From: Chamaecyparis obtusa
Lineage: Eukaryota; Streptophyta; Pinopsida; Cupressales; Cupressaceae
Direction: 5' to 3'
Length of the DNA stretch: 64,000 bases
NCBI GenBank assembly: GCA_027943335.1
Contig: BSBK01001534.1
Coordinates: forward strand, 1,543,001-1,607,000
In this document: one piece after another, positions 35,896 to 48,159 of the stretch
Position numbering within the stretch: position 1 is the stretch's first letter
Layout: each line of letters starts with the position of its first letter
The notes under the pieces: model-generated
What the model was told of the DNA's origin: nothing
The model's input: the letters and a program-made list of their open reading frames with translations, nothing else
Databases searched by the model: none
Position numbers and translations under genes: made by a program

Positions 35896-36642
35896 TTGTT
35901 AACCCAACTCCTCTGCAAACATGAAAAATGTTTTTCTTGGGACTATGGAGATATGAAAGGATTAAGCCCAAAAATCTATACACATAGGATTTACATCAAT
36001 GAAGGTAGTCTACCACTCCATCAGCCTCAAAGAAGAATAAACCCATCCCTAAGAGAAATTGTAAAAATTGAGCTACAGAAACTGTTGCATGTCAGTTTCA
36101 TTTATCCAATCTCAGATAGTAAATGGGTTTCACCTATGGTAATTGTGCCTAAGAAGTGGGGTAAATGGATAATATGTGTAGATTACAAAGAGCTCAATAA
36201 TGAAACCAAGAAGGACCATTTTCCCTTGCCATTTATTGATCAAGTTCTAGATACCTTAGCTGGTAAAAAGTACTTCTCATTTCTTGATGGATATAGTAGA
36301 TATAATCAGATTAGCATTGCTCTCAAGGATCAAGAAAAGACAACATTCACATGTCCTTGGGGAATATATGCATATTTTGTGTTACTATTTGGTCTATGTA
36401 ATTCTCCCACAACATTTCAAAGGGTTGTAATCAACATTTTTGCTGACATCTCACATGGCTGCATGGAGATTTATATGGATGACTTCACCACATTTGGTGT
36501 CACTTTTGAAGAAGCTTTAGAAAATATGGAGAGAGTACTAATCATATGCAAAGAACATAATTTGCCCCTCAACAGTGAAAAATGTTTCATGATGATGCAA
36601 GGAGTTGTACTAGGACATTTCATCTTAGAAGCTGGAATATAA
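35896..36642 (+). pseudogene. Gypsy reverse transcriptase of E
   Basis: A 248-codon open stretch with HRIYINEGSLPLHQPQRRINP, SKWVSPMVIVPKKWGKWIICVDYKELNNETKKDHFPLPFIDQVLD, FSFLDGYSRYNQISI, TFTCPWGIYAYFVLLFGLCNSPTTFQR and the catalytic YMDDF at about 36471-36485. It is intact over the palm and fingers, including the catalytic aspartates. A stop at 36640 breaks the join to the connection and RNase H domains. It would copy element RNA into cDNA. Confidence 0.92.
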
Positions 36643-37287
36643 GTGGACCCTACAAAAATAGAGGTAATTCTTACATTGCCTACACCTACAAAGAAAAAAG
36701 ATGTTAGATCCTTTCTAGGACATGCTAGTTATTATAGACACTTCATTCAAAATTTTAGTCAAATAGTCAGTCCACTATACACCTTTCTTACAAAAGAGGT
36801 CGATTCCACATGGACCCCATCCTATGAGACATCTTTCACGCAGCTTAAAAACCTTCTTATAAAAGCACTAGTACTTAGAGGGCCTGATTGGACTTTACCA
36901 TTCCATATACATACCAATGCCTCTGATTATATAATAGGAGTCGTCCTAGGCCAAAAGTCTACTAACCTTGAAAATGTCATTTACTATATCAACAAAATCC
37001 TTCATGGGCCAGAGTTAAACAATACAGTCATAGAAAAATAATTACTGGCAGTTGTCTATGCTTTGAATAAGTTTCATCATTATGTAACAAGATATCCAAT
37101 ATTTTTTCATACAGACCATGCCGCCATAAAATATCTTATGAACAAACCTTCCATTTTAGGCAGGTTAGAAAGATGTCTTCTGCTCTTGTAGGAATTTGAT
37201 CTAACAATAATAGACAAGCCAAGAAAATCAAATGTTGTAGTAGATTATCTATCAAGACTCCAGTGTGGTGATGATATAGATACCTAT
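36643..37287 (+). pseudogene. Gypsy connection/RNase H of E
   Basis: DPTKIEVILTLPTPTKKKDVRSFLGHASYYRHFI opens the connection domain. RNase H follows with LPFHIHTNASDYIIGVVLGQ (the first catalytic Asp is replaced by Asn: TNAS for TDAS). After a TAA near 37039 come LLAVVYALNKFHHYV, FFHTDHAAIKYLM and KSNVVVDYLSRL. The end of RNase H is near 37260. Confidence 0.9.
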
Positions 37288-38640
37288 GTGATAGATGCCA
37301 CATTCCATGATGAACATTTGTTCTATATTGCTATCAAGAGCCAATGGTATGCTAATATAGCCAATTACCTTGCAGCTGACAAGATGCCTACACATCTCTC
37401 TCCTAAGGAAATAAAATTGCTAGTTGAGAAAAGATTTCAATTTTCTTGGATTGACAACACATTATTTTACATTGGTCCAAACGAAGTCATGAGAAGGTGT
37501 GTACGTGAAGATGAAACATATGACATCCTCCATGCTTGTCATGATGAACCCTATGGAGGACACTTTTCATCTAACAGGACAGCTATGAAAGTATTGAAAA
37601 TAGGTTACTATGGCTCACACTTCATAAGGATGTAGCAAATTATACCAAGAAATGTGATAAATTCCAAAGAATGGGTCATCCTACAAAATCTGATAAAATG
37701 CCTTTACCTCCACAAGTGGTTGTTACACCATTTGATAAATGAGGCATGGATTTTATTGGTCATATAGACCCTCCATCTAATGAAAAATCATACATCTTAG
37801 TATGTAGAGATTATGTAACCAAATGGGTAGAAGTGAAGGCAATGAAGCATGCCCATGAAAAAAGTAGTAGGATTCATGTATGAATAAATATTCACTTGCT
37901 ATGGTGTGATGAGGGAGCTAGTGACCGATTAGGAAGGACAATTCACCTCTAATATGATCACAGATCTCATAAATGAATACAATATCAAACACAGGAAGTC
38001 CAGTCCCTACCATCCACAAGCTAATGGTCAGGTAGAAGTCGCCAATAGAGAAATTGAAGCAATACTTACAAAAATAGTTCAACTCAACCTCTGTGACTAG
38101 AGTAGCCATCTTTTAGAAGCAGTCTGGGTATATAGGACAACATGGAAAACAACAACATGATTCACTCCATTTGAATTACTGTATGGAAAATAAGTCACGT
38201 TACTAATTGAATTTAAGCATAAAACATTGCGTACTGCCTTGAAGCTAAACATTGATCTTCCTGCAGCACAGCAAGACCGTTTACTACATCTCAACTCTTT
38301 GGATGAGATGATAAAATCTACACTAGAGTGCACAAAGATAGTCCAAAAGAAAAGGAAGAAATGGCATGACTCCCACATAAAGAATAGACAGTTCAAAGTA
38401 GGTGACTGGGATTAATATTTGACTCAAGATATCAATAAACACAAGGCAAATTACAAACAAGATGGTTAGGACCATATGAGATAAATCACATCTTTGATAA
38501 TGGAGCAGTCCAACTGACAATAATTAATCTAGTTCATTTCAAACTATTGGTCAATGGTCATAGACTCTGTCTATGCCATCAACCACAAACCAAGGAATAT
38601 TTCATGCAACAATTCTGAGAAGCCATCCCAGCAGCACAAC
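37288..38640 (+). pseudogene. Gypsy integrase of E
   Basis: The N-terminal zinc region reads HACHDEPYGGHFSSNRTAMKVL. Its second Cys pair is damaged (KKCDKFQRMG, after a frame change near 37635). The core has GMDFIGHIDPPSNEKSYILVCRDYVTKWVEVKA, then in another frame VTD, stop, EGQFTSNMITD and SSPYHPQANGQVEVANREIEAIL. The D, D and E of the catalytic triad can all be found. The C-terminal part at 38227-38415 has LNSLDEMIKSTLECT, KKRKKWHDSHIKNRQFKVGDW. Many stops and at least two frameshifts. Confidence 0.88.
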
Positions 38641-39640
38641 AGGTAATATCTCCTATAGTAGAAGGTGCCCACCTTCTTCCTATAGCTTCAACTTAAGTTC
38701 CTTTCAGGTATGCCCATAATAAATACTTCATTTCAAATGAGGTTTAATTATCCATTCACTTTCTACATTCTTCTTTCCAATCCACCCCTCTTCTTTACCT
38801 TCCACTAACACATACTCCATGTCATCCCATTTTCTTTATTTCCTATGTTTTCAATAAATTCCACATCAGCAACCACACACATTCAGTGACTATACCTTTG
38901 ATGATGAATTCCATTCTTGTCACCTTCTAGCACATCTAATAATGCAATGACAAGTACAAATCTTTAATCTCTTTCTACTTTTAGCACATACATTTTGACA
39001 ATTATATCTAATATTGCATATATTTATATCATATGGCATTACACCAATTTTCTCCCTCTCATAAAGTATGATAAGTGTAGACACTTGTCCTTATTTCATG
39101 TGGGGTAGGAAAGTGTATTAATTCTTAAGTCACTATTTTTTTGTACCTATCATTCCTAGCGAGATAGTCTGTCAGTTCAAATATGTACTTATGAGTTATG
39201 TTATTAAGTCCTTACATTGTTCACACAAGTATTGTACCTAAATTCCCAAATTATTATTGATTCCTGATTGACGTAACCCTAGATGACATAATCAATTTAT
39301 GCGGAAGTTAATTACACTTAAAGACTTAATTCCTTGCCGTAAAGTATCATTATCACTCATATTGCCCATTTTTCAAAAATAATGCAACATAGAGATTGCA
39401 AGGAAGTTGTAGTTTGAAGTGTAGTTAGGAGCTTAATTTCAAGATATTTTAGGAGGAATTAAGAAATTGAGGATTTCAGAGAAGAATAAAGTTGTAAATT
39501 GGCAAATTGATAAAGGAATTTGGATAAAGAATTTTGAATAATGGGGGGCAGTTGTTATGTCATGAGCTAGTGGCTCATACTATTTTTCTCATTGATGTGG
39601 AAGTCATCTGAAGATTCCATGCTTGTGCATGACTTGGGAA
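38641..39640 (+). other. Spacer after pol of E, with an internal polypurine tract
   Basis: AT-rich, no reading frame that I can support. Near its right end, ATGGGGGGCAG at 39541-39551 closely resembles the terminal polypurine tract TTGGGGGCAGA at 41941 and may be a second, internal plus-strand primer. Confidence 0.5.
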
Positions 39641-41520
39641 TTTCTTAAAGCTAACAGAGTTTGATGAGGAAGTGGCTACTAAATTTATGAACACATTTGA
39701 GGAAGGAGAAGCAAATGTATGGGGTTTGACAGTTTTGGCAACAGAGGAACACATTACAGAAGTGACAGGGTTTCTAGTAATTGGAGAGTATTATCGCATC
39801 AAACATGATGCCAGGTCGGCGTGAGCTTAGTTCACTCTTCCTTCTGACCCTCTATTGGAAGTAAACAAATAGGGTTGCAAGCGCATGTCACTTCCTAATC
39901 CATTCAATGAGAGGTGTCACACATTATAAGGCACCTCACCTTTGAAGGAAGGTTTTCCTATTTGCATGTGCACCATTTTAAATTGCTTAGTTGTATTAGT
40001 CATAATTTTCAAGTAAACATTCTAAATTTTCTATATAACATGCTAAGCATTAGTGTTGAAGAAACCCAAAAAGGTAAAACAAATTTTGTTTCACGTCATG
40101 CCCTAGTCAAGATATTAGTTGAAAGATCTCTTAGAGATGTGTCTCTTTTGGCATGGGATGAATTTGTTCAAGTCAAAACCTTACAACCTCAAGATGAACC
40201 TATTGAACAACCCATTCATGAGAGTGGAACACCCTCCAAGCCAGTTGCTATTCCCCAAGAAAGAGAACCTAAGAATCCTAAAGAAAAATAACCTTCCCCT
40301 ATTCCAAAGGACAATGTACCTACCTCATCTCAGAGGAAAGGAAAATGAAAGATTGGTGAAGGAACTCTAGTTCCTGAGAAAGAACCCCAAAACCCTATAG
40401 TTTCAAAAAGTAAGAAAAGGAAATCAACTCCTGTAGGAACTACTCCTGTAGTAGAGAGACCGAATAAAATTGTCAAAAAGAAAATAGTGGAGGTAACAAA
40501 AACTCCTTTGAGGAGAAGTTCTTGGATGAGAGGACAAATTCCCCAAGTTTCCCAAGATAGTCAATCTATTCCATCAGAAAATCCTACTACAAAACCTCAT
40601 ATTGATTATGTTTTAGATGATTCTCCAATTTAACCAAATATTTCAGATCCTCCTCAGAATTTAAATGATTCATTTGACAATGAGCCTCCCACACATCAAA
40701 ATGAACCTAAATAAATTCATCAAATAGTTCAATAAGGCCATCATGAAGAGCCTTAGTTGCCTCAATCTTTAGTCCATTCTTGTACTTATAATGCTATAGT
40801 ACCTAGCTTTTAGGAGAACCCGATTCACTAATTACTTAGAGAAGGCCCATATTTCAGAGAGAAGGCAGAAGACTCAACTAGATGAGTTTGGCACACCTAC
40901 TTTGTAATCTTTTCTTTTCAGTATATACACTTAGTTTATCTTTAAGAACACTTTGTGGAGAGAGTAAAGGAAAAAGATGCAAAAAGATATTATTGATCAA
41001 AAAGAGGAAATAGAGGACTTAAAAGAGAAAATAGAGAAATAGAAATAAAAGATGGATCATGTCTTAAAATTGGCTGACCAAATCATAGCTTGCAGGCCTC
41101 CTCCTAGAGTATATGCCATTTTCTTGAAAGAGGAATTTCTCTTGTTCCAATTGATGATGACTATCAAGGATAAAGACTCTAAGTTTAGAATAGCTAAAGA
41201 ATTTTATGGTTTATATCAGACCCTTCCCATTTGGCAACAAAACTTTCTTTGTGAGATGTATCTTCACAATTTCATCATTCTAAAAGAGATTGATTGGATT
41301 CCCTTACTTTACATAGGAGACATACATCTAAAATATTTGATGTCGTGGATGCAAAACAAAGATAATTATGAGAGGAAACTAGATAATTACAAGGATCAAG
41401 AAAAATCAGAGCAGTTACCTTTGAGGGTTGTATGTAGTAAGCTTGATGTTCTACTAAGAGACTGGTTCACTCTTACCTATGGGAAGACAACCAGAAACTA
41501 GGGACAAGATTTTTTCTATC
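39641..41520 (+). pseudogene. Extra coding region of E downstream of pol
   Basis: Coding remnants in several frames fill the space between pol and the 3' LTR. First comes LTEFDEEVATKFMNTFEEGEANVWG and HITEVTGFLVIGEYYRI (39640-39820). Then comes SISVEETQKGKTNFVSRHALVKILVERSLRD (about 40050-40140). A Pro/Glu/Lys/Ser-rich, probably disordered stretch follows (40180-40700). The last piece is 41052-41501, with MDHVLKLADQIIACRPPPRVYAIFLKEEF and LPIWQQNFLCEMYLHNFI. I do not recognise the protein. No signal peptide or membrane segment supports an envelope-like function. Position matches the extra 3' ORFs known from some Athila/Tat elements. Confidence 0.6.
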
Positions 41521-41951
41521 AGGGAAAAAGTATACAAAGAATATCAAGGGATGCCTTATTTCACATTTTAGAGAGCCCTAGCTAGAATCAGAAGTAGATG
41601 GAACAGGTTGCTAGATGTTTTCAAAAAGTCTGAACCACATAGTCCTATCAACTTAGAGGCAGCAGTAAACAAAGCACCAAAATACATGTAGTTGGGAAGA
41701 CAAATCATGTGTGAGCTCTAGTGTCCCTTAAATTTCCAGCCACTAATGCTTCTATGGCCTTTGTATGACATTAACACTACAAAGTTGGACCAACTGCAAG
41801 AAGACTACATGATGGACTATTGGGAAAGAACTAGAGGGTTCTACTACACTTTCAAGAGAAAAAAAAGAGGCAAGACTAAGGTTGGAGAGTTCAGAGGAGC
41901 TTCCAAGAAGTGTAATGCTTGAGGAAAAGCATTATGCTTATTGGGGGCAGA
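41521..41951 (+). other. 3' tail and polypurine tract of E
   Basis: Decayed end of the extra coding region, then a short A/G-rich stretch and the polypurine tract TTGGGGGCAGA at 41941-41951 touching the 3' LTR. Confidence 0.75.
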
Positions 41952-43169
41952 TGATGGAGCAAGAATTTGTCTTTATTTTATGTTATTTTTATGCTTTGTT
42001 CTAAGACATTTCCAAAACACTTGTTGTGACTTTTAAGTACTTGAACTTGTATACATATTATAAGTACAGTCAAATCCATAAACTTATGGGTAGATAATAG
42101 TTGACATACCTTGCTAAATATTATATATATATATATGCTACAATATTTTATATAATTTTTTTAATGTATGTCCTAACATTTGGATTAGATTGACTAGTTG
42201 AATACTTGAATATACATGCATGCACTACCTAACCTGCCAGGGTAAAAGGAAAGGCTGGAGAATGAATCGATAGAATTGACGAGGAAGTGATGAAGTTTCA
42301 GCCATGATGAGAAGAACCATTATGACAACCATAGAACATGCCTAAGGGTTGAAGGAATGAATGTCTCAAGGAATACAGGGGCATGACTATGCTAAATTTC
42401 CTCTATAGTCAATATTCTATTGAAGCGGTTGTTTACTCTTTACGATCTTATGTTGTAGACTGTTGCATTCTCCTTTCTTTATGGAAGAATAGGTTAGACC
42501 TTATCTTTATGTTCAAATGTCAATCCTCTATATATATAGGGATGTGATTTTTGGAAATCAAGTTAGACAAATGATTGTATTACTGTTATATTGGAAGCAA
42601 GTTACTCTTTAGTTTTGTGCACTGCTTTATGATGATGTAATCAATTTTGTGAATATATAATGGAGTGATTTTGAGTTATATTTTTTGTTCATAGCTAATA
42701 AAATCCTACCAAGGGGTCCCACATGGGAGGTGGACTAGAGTAAAATAGAGTAATTAGTTTAAGAATTTTTAGTATTTGAAGTAGAATTCATTGTTTTCTC
42801 CTGTAGCATTATAACCTGTGTATGTTCCTGCAACACTTGCAGAGATAGTCATAGTAAATGCTTTGGATTGATAGAATAAGTTGAAGTTAAATTTATGGTT
42901 GTCAATGTCAATTTTATTTTATTTAGCTATGTGTTTTACTTTCTTGTAGCAATAGTGTACTTCTTTCTATGTACTTTCTTTCCTGCAGCTTAAGTAAACT
43001 AACTTTATGAGAGGCTTAGTGCACAAACTGTGCTATCCCATTTCAAGTATACATCCCTGGGTTGACAATTTACATGCAGTCCATGATAGGGAAATAATAC
43101 TTATTTTGAATATACTATTCCTAGGAGAAGCTTTGGCATGATTATTATTACCTATTATGGGGTTGTTTA
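41952..43169 (+). repeat. 3' LTR of E
   Basis: 1218 bp, starting TGATGGAGCAAG. It is collinear with 31680-32932 except for the microsatellite. Its last bases read TTGTTTA where the 5' copy has TTGTTCA. Confidence 0.88.
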
Positions 43170-43410
43170 ACTATGTTATGTTTTTATGAAAAAATTAGGA
43201 ATAGTTTTTTTTGCACGGAGGGTTTGACCCTCTTAATATTATCTATTTTTAAAAAAATTTAGTAGTTTAGAAACCAGATTCAAAGTACCACAATTATTAT
43301 TCTTTACACATCTTCTAATTTTGAGTGCAAGACCCTCTAATTTCTCTTTGAAGTATAGGTTTACCCAATTTTAGAAAAAAAAAAAAAAAAAGTGGCCACT
43401 TGTACCCCTC
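43170..43410. other. Right-hand subterminal part of T
   Basis: AT-rich, with a poly(A) run at about 43374-43390 and AGTGGCCACTTGTACCCCTC just inside the right inverted repeat. No coding potential. Confidence 0.5.
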
Positions 43411-43440
43411 TTTTTGCACACAATCTTGATGCACTCACCC
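43411..43440 (-). repeat. Right terminal inverted repeat of T
   Basis: Its reverse complement starts GGGTGAGTGCATCAAGATTG and matches 2581-2610 at 26 of 30 positions. It is followed by CTTT at 43441-43444. Confidence 0.65.
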
Positions 43441-44470
43441 CTTTCTTCCTTATAAAGAACATTTCAAGTATTTTATCAATATTTCATGTGGTTTTGTTAT
43501 TCAATTTTTAACAAAATGTATGAAATATGTTGATTACATAAGAGTCTTTGTGAATGAACCTAAATATAACAATAGTATAAACCCTTCTAATCTTACTCCT
43601 ATATTGCCTATTAATAATAATGATAGATATATTTCTCCTAATGAACCCATTCTAGTAAGACCTGGATCCTCTCATTCTCAACTCACCTTAATGGCTGATA
43701 GTCTTAGGGATACTAGTTTATGAAATTCTTTGGATGATCTTAAATAATCTTCATTTTATTAAATAATCATTCATAATCTTGATATTAAGAATTTTCTTGA
43801 TGATTTCTCTCCAATAATGTTACGTAGAGAAGATCTTGATAAACCTTATTCTTCTTCACCACATAAAGAAGATAAGGACAGTGATAGGAATGTCCCTAAA
43901 GAGAATATTCCTCCTATTCCTCATTATACTACACATTTTCACAAAGCTAAATATGAATCTCCTTCACCTTCTACATCAAAACATAATTTAAATGTGGGAT
44001 ATGACATTACTACTCAACAAGGTTATAATGGATTAGATCTTGGAATTAATGAACAAGGTAATAAAGTTCCTAGAGATTCTCCTACACAAGATACTAGGTG
44101 TGGTCTAGGTTTTATGCCTAACGATACCATGTTTCCTTCTTCTAATCCTTCTTCATCCCAATAAAAACCTCCTCTTGATATTATTTTACCAACATCATCT
44201 ATTGTCACGCCTCCTTTGGATGACCGATTGGATTTAGCTAAGAGAATATTTTAGAGAATTAAGTATGGTCCTAAAATTCACTTTCCTTATAGAAATTTTC
44301 CAAAGATTAAAAAAACTATTAATGGTGAATTTGTATGTCTTTTTCATTATACAAATAAACACTCTCTTGCTAATTGTATTAAATTTAGACAATTTTCTCA
44401 AGATTTGGTAGATATATCTCTTCTTTCTTTGACAACAAATCTTATTCTTTTTCTTGGTATCAAAAACATA
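43441..44470 (+). pseudogene. Gag-like frame of L
   Basis: After 75 bp of leader, an ATG at 43517 opens a frame that can be followed to about 44440 with several in-frame stops. It has an Asn/Pro/Ser-rich N-terminal part, LREDLDKPYSSSPHKEDKD-type sequence, a Gly/Asn-rich part, and FPYRNFPKIKKTINGEFVCLFHYTNKHSLANC. The last block fits the C-x2-H-x4-H-x4-C variant knuckle of some Ty3/gypsy gag proteins. No protease or polymerase follows, so L looks gag-only. The frame sits far from its leader because of T. Confidence 0.55.
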
Positions 44471-46728
44471 CCTTAGCATATTTCTCCTATTATTTTTCTC
44501 TCCATTATGTGTATCTTACATCATTGGGGGCTATTTCTTTTATATAATGTGCATTGTGAGCATCATAATAGGTTATTTTTCTTTGTTTCCTCGATCGGGG
44601 GAAATGTATCTTTATTTCATCTTTTTCTCCTTTTTGATGAATCCATTATCTCTATGTTGGTTACATATTTTTCACTATGTTGTCCTTTTGTACATGGATT
44701 TTTTTGTTTAGGATCTTTCTCTCTAATGAGATTGATATATTTTTTTATAGGCCTTTCTTTGTTTGGAAATATATATCTTGCATAATTGATTAATCCATAA
44801 AATTTGTATAATGTGGCATCCTTCCCTATCTATATTCATTTCCTCTTTATGGATTTGTATTATTTTAAGGTAGAACATCCCTTGTGGCATGATATTGTTT
44901 GTTTCATGAAAAGTACTTACATCTTTTCTCAATAATATATTTTGTGTCTCAAATGACATGTCTATCACAAAATGATCTTATATTTAGGGACTAAATATTT
45001 TTCCTTTTTGAAAATCATTCATTCCCCTTTATCGACTTGTTTCTCTTATGGTATGATGTCCTTTCTTTCATAAATGTCTATTTTACATTAGGATCTTCTC
45101 TTGTTGCGGAGATTTATATGCTAGTATATAACATATTTTTGCTTGAAAGTTCATGTTTATTATAAGAGATCTATCACTTAGGGTGTATAATCTATTATAT
45201 TCCCATTTTCCTTCACACTTAGGTGGAAAGGTTTAATGTGCTCATATTCCTCTTCCTTTTCCTTTCTAAGGATCTACTTTCCTTAGTATACTGGTATTTG
45301 TTTATCATGTAACATTCTTTTCTCATAAGGAATTATTTTGTTTGATTTGGATTCTCTCTTATGTAATAGGTTTGTATCCTTGATCAAAACCTCTTTCTTA
45401 TTTGAAAAACTATTTTCATTCTAAATATATTCCATTACTTTGAGGCTTAAAGTGTGTTATCCTTCATCAAGAATCCCTTTTTTACCTAGCAATACGGGGC
45501 AAAAAAGGTTCATTCTTGTTTGCTTCCCCTCTTTGTCTTGAAGATGTTTTATTTGTTCAAGATCACCTCTTGAAGGTAGATATTTGAAGCCAATATCTCT
45601 TCCTTCCAAGGCTCTATTCACACTTGAAAATATCCTTTCACAATTAAATTTTTATTTATCCAATGAGAGTTTTCACTCTTTGCTAAGAAAACAAACATAC
45701 ATTGTTGTTTTAAGGATATCTCCTTGTTGGAAGTAGGTATCCTTATTCTATTTTCCTTATGATGCCACCATATTCATATGTCATCACCATAAGGAGGGGG
45801 GCATACTTTAATACACTTTGTATATTATGCATCATTTTATTTATTGATCCCTAAGGATACAATGCTTTTCTTAGGATTGATCGTGTTTTTTTTATCCCTA
45901 TGGAGACAACATTTTCCTTACAAATGATCACATTTTTTTTATCCTTATGGAGACAATAATTTTTGTAGGACTTATCCCCTAAGGTGCCCCTAAGATTAAA
46001 GTGTTTAATTTTACCTTGAGTACAAATTTTTTCAAAGCCACCCCTAAGCAAAAAGTTTTTCAAATCTTCCCTTTAGCACAAACTTTTTAAGTTTCCCATA
46101 TGTGTAAATTTTTCAATGTAGAATTGAATAGCATAACACATCTTTCTATACCATTAGTTTTCCTTCCCTCTTTATTTGGGATGAGTGGAACTAGCATAAC
46201 ACATCTTTCTAGACTTTCCTTCTTCTTCCATGAATCAAATAGCATAACACAACTTGCTAGATTTTTGTGTTCACGGTCTCTCTTCCTTTCTTTCCATGCT
46301 CTCATAGCTATACTAATGGGTTACATCATGGATTTTTGTCTTTGGTGATTCTCTTTCCCTTTATATGTGGTCACTTATGCTCTTGAAATAGCTTTCCAAA
46401 CATGATATTAGTAGTTGAGACATCTCATGATCAAGGTATCTTCCACTAGTTGATTTGGAGTTTTATTTTGGTACTAACCCCTTTTCTTATTGGTGTCTTT
46501 TTTATTTTTTTATTTTTATTTTTGTTTTATTTTTTGTGCCCTTATGCATGGATGTTTGAGTTAGGATCCTTCATTTGGGGGCTTTCATCCTTAAGATTAG
46601 TGATGTCTTATCTCTTTGCAATTTGTCCATGGTCATCTTTCTCTTTCTCTTATTCCATCTCTTCTCTCTCATCTTCCTTCACTATGAGCATAAGGTTTCC
46701 TCTTAATCTTGCTAAAGTGGGGACTCAA
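44471..46728 (+). other. Non-coding interior of L with short repeats and polypurine tract
   Basis: T-rich sequence without convincing genes. A ~60-bp unit with ATCCYTATGGAGACAA occurs twice (about 45893-45957). A block with TAGCATAACACATCTTTCTA occurs three times (46129, 46192 and, mutated, 46239). The polypurine-like GCTAAAGTGGGGACTCAA at 46711-46728 abuts the 3' LTR. Confidence 0.6.
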
Positions 46729-48154
46729 TGTATTGTCCTGAATTGTAGCACCTGATTAGTGTACAATTTAAGGATTATTTTGCACCCACCTTAGTGTATT
46801 TTTCATAGTAGGACCTCATATGCAACTTAATCGACACGTAAATTCAAATATGGGTCTTCTTTCATTTCAATTTTGTTTAAAATTAAGGTTAGCCCTTATT
46901 TATAAGTGTGATCCTCTATTTTTCCTCCAACCCTATAATTCATCTCATCACTTAAGCCCTATATCACCATTTATGGCATTTATGTTATCTCTTGACCTCA
47001 GAACTAGCTATACCCTATTTTTCCACACCCTCCTTTTATCTGAGACCCATGGTCCCAATTTGGGCCCTAATTGGAGGGCATATATATGCTTAGAAGATCT
47101 ATACCCTAAAGATTGGGCCCAAACTTGAATTTGGTCCCTATCCCAACAATTCAATAGAGGATTAGGATCTACAGTTGATGTGGATGATTTTTAACCATTG
47201 ATATGTTGTGAGAGGTATATAAACACCCTATCTCCTCACATTTTGGAACCTATTATCCATTATTCGCATTATATTATCATGATCAAACTCTCAAGTGAAA
47301 GGAAACAAAATCAAGTTCAAAGAAGGGTTAAGACAAGGATTTTTCTATCAAGGAATGAGATACACATTCACCTATATTCATTCACTTCTTCTTCTCTCTC
47401 CCTCAATCAACATTGTGGTGAATTACAACATCTATTCCATAAGGTTTTGTCTTTCATGATTTCCTTTTGGTTTTTTATGTTAAATTCAAAAGTTATTGCA
47501 TCAACACATTTTATTACATTCAAAGAAGTAGTTTTTTTGCCAAGGTATGACATACTTCATTTGCTAGATCTAGCCTCTACGGCAAGACAACATGCTTTCC
47601 TTTATTTCATTTCAAGGTTGATTATTCAGTAAGGGGTTGATTGAGGTAAAATCATTTATTTAACCTTCTTCCCCAATTTTTTGTGTGCAAGAATAGACTA
47701 CAAAGTTGTTGATACTTTTTCAAGTAGATCAAGAACAATTAGAATGGTCTTGAAAGTTTCAGGCATAAACCCAAGGTATAGGCCAAAAAAGTTGATCTAT
47801 ACCAGGAACAGATAAACAAAGCCTATATATAGCCTCATAAATAGGCTCAAATTTAATAAGAAGATAGGTTAGAACATTCAAGTTTCATATAATTCTAATA
47901 GGTATTTATAGGACTATATCTGTTTGATATTCAGATTTGAAGTAGTGTATTTCCTATTTTGATTCTAGATCTGCATTTATTATCTCAATATCATTTCCTA
48001 TTTCAATTTTACATATTTAGTGAAGGATTGATATCGCATTTAGTGATTGATTCATCACTTGAGTCTATTATGGCATCTTCCTTCTAAATGTGCAATCTTA
48101 AAAAAGAGACGTAATCTATCCTATTTGCATTGCTTCCCTTTTCACCATTGTACA
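46729..48154 (+). repeat. 3' LTR of L
   Basis: 1426 bp, starting TGTATTGTCCTG and ending CCATTGTACA. Collinear with 855-2338. TATA box at 47216-47223. Confidence 0.85.
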
Positions 48155-48159
48155 CTATT
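48155..48159. repeat. Target-site duplication of L, right copy (CTATT)
   Basis: Exact copy of 850-854. Beyond it the reverse-strand copia frame of F resumes. Confidence 0.85.

Larger units (their letters stand above)
31680..43169 (+). mobile_element. Ty3/gypsy retrotransposon E (Athila/Tat type), full length, inactive
   Basis: LTRs 31680-32932 and 41952-43169 enclose a primer site, gag, protease, reverse transcriptase, RNase H, integrase and, unusually, a further coding region before the polypurine tract TTGGGGGCAGA (41941-41951). About 16 differences in 150 LTR bases (~10%) indicate an age close to B. Flanks AATAG (left) and ACTAT (right) match at only three of five bases, so the duplication is decayed or uncertain. 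The DLGAS protease, the primer site and the polypurine tract point to the Athila/Tat lineage. Confidence 0.9.

Noticed and set aside
39914..41501. Retroviral envelope gene in E
   Set aside because: There is no signal peptide, membrane anchor or cleavage site. Kept only as an unidentified extra coding region.
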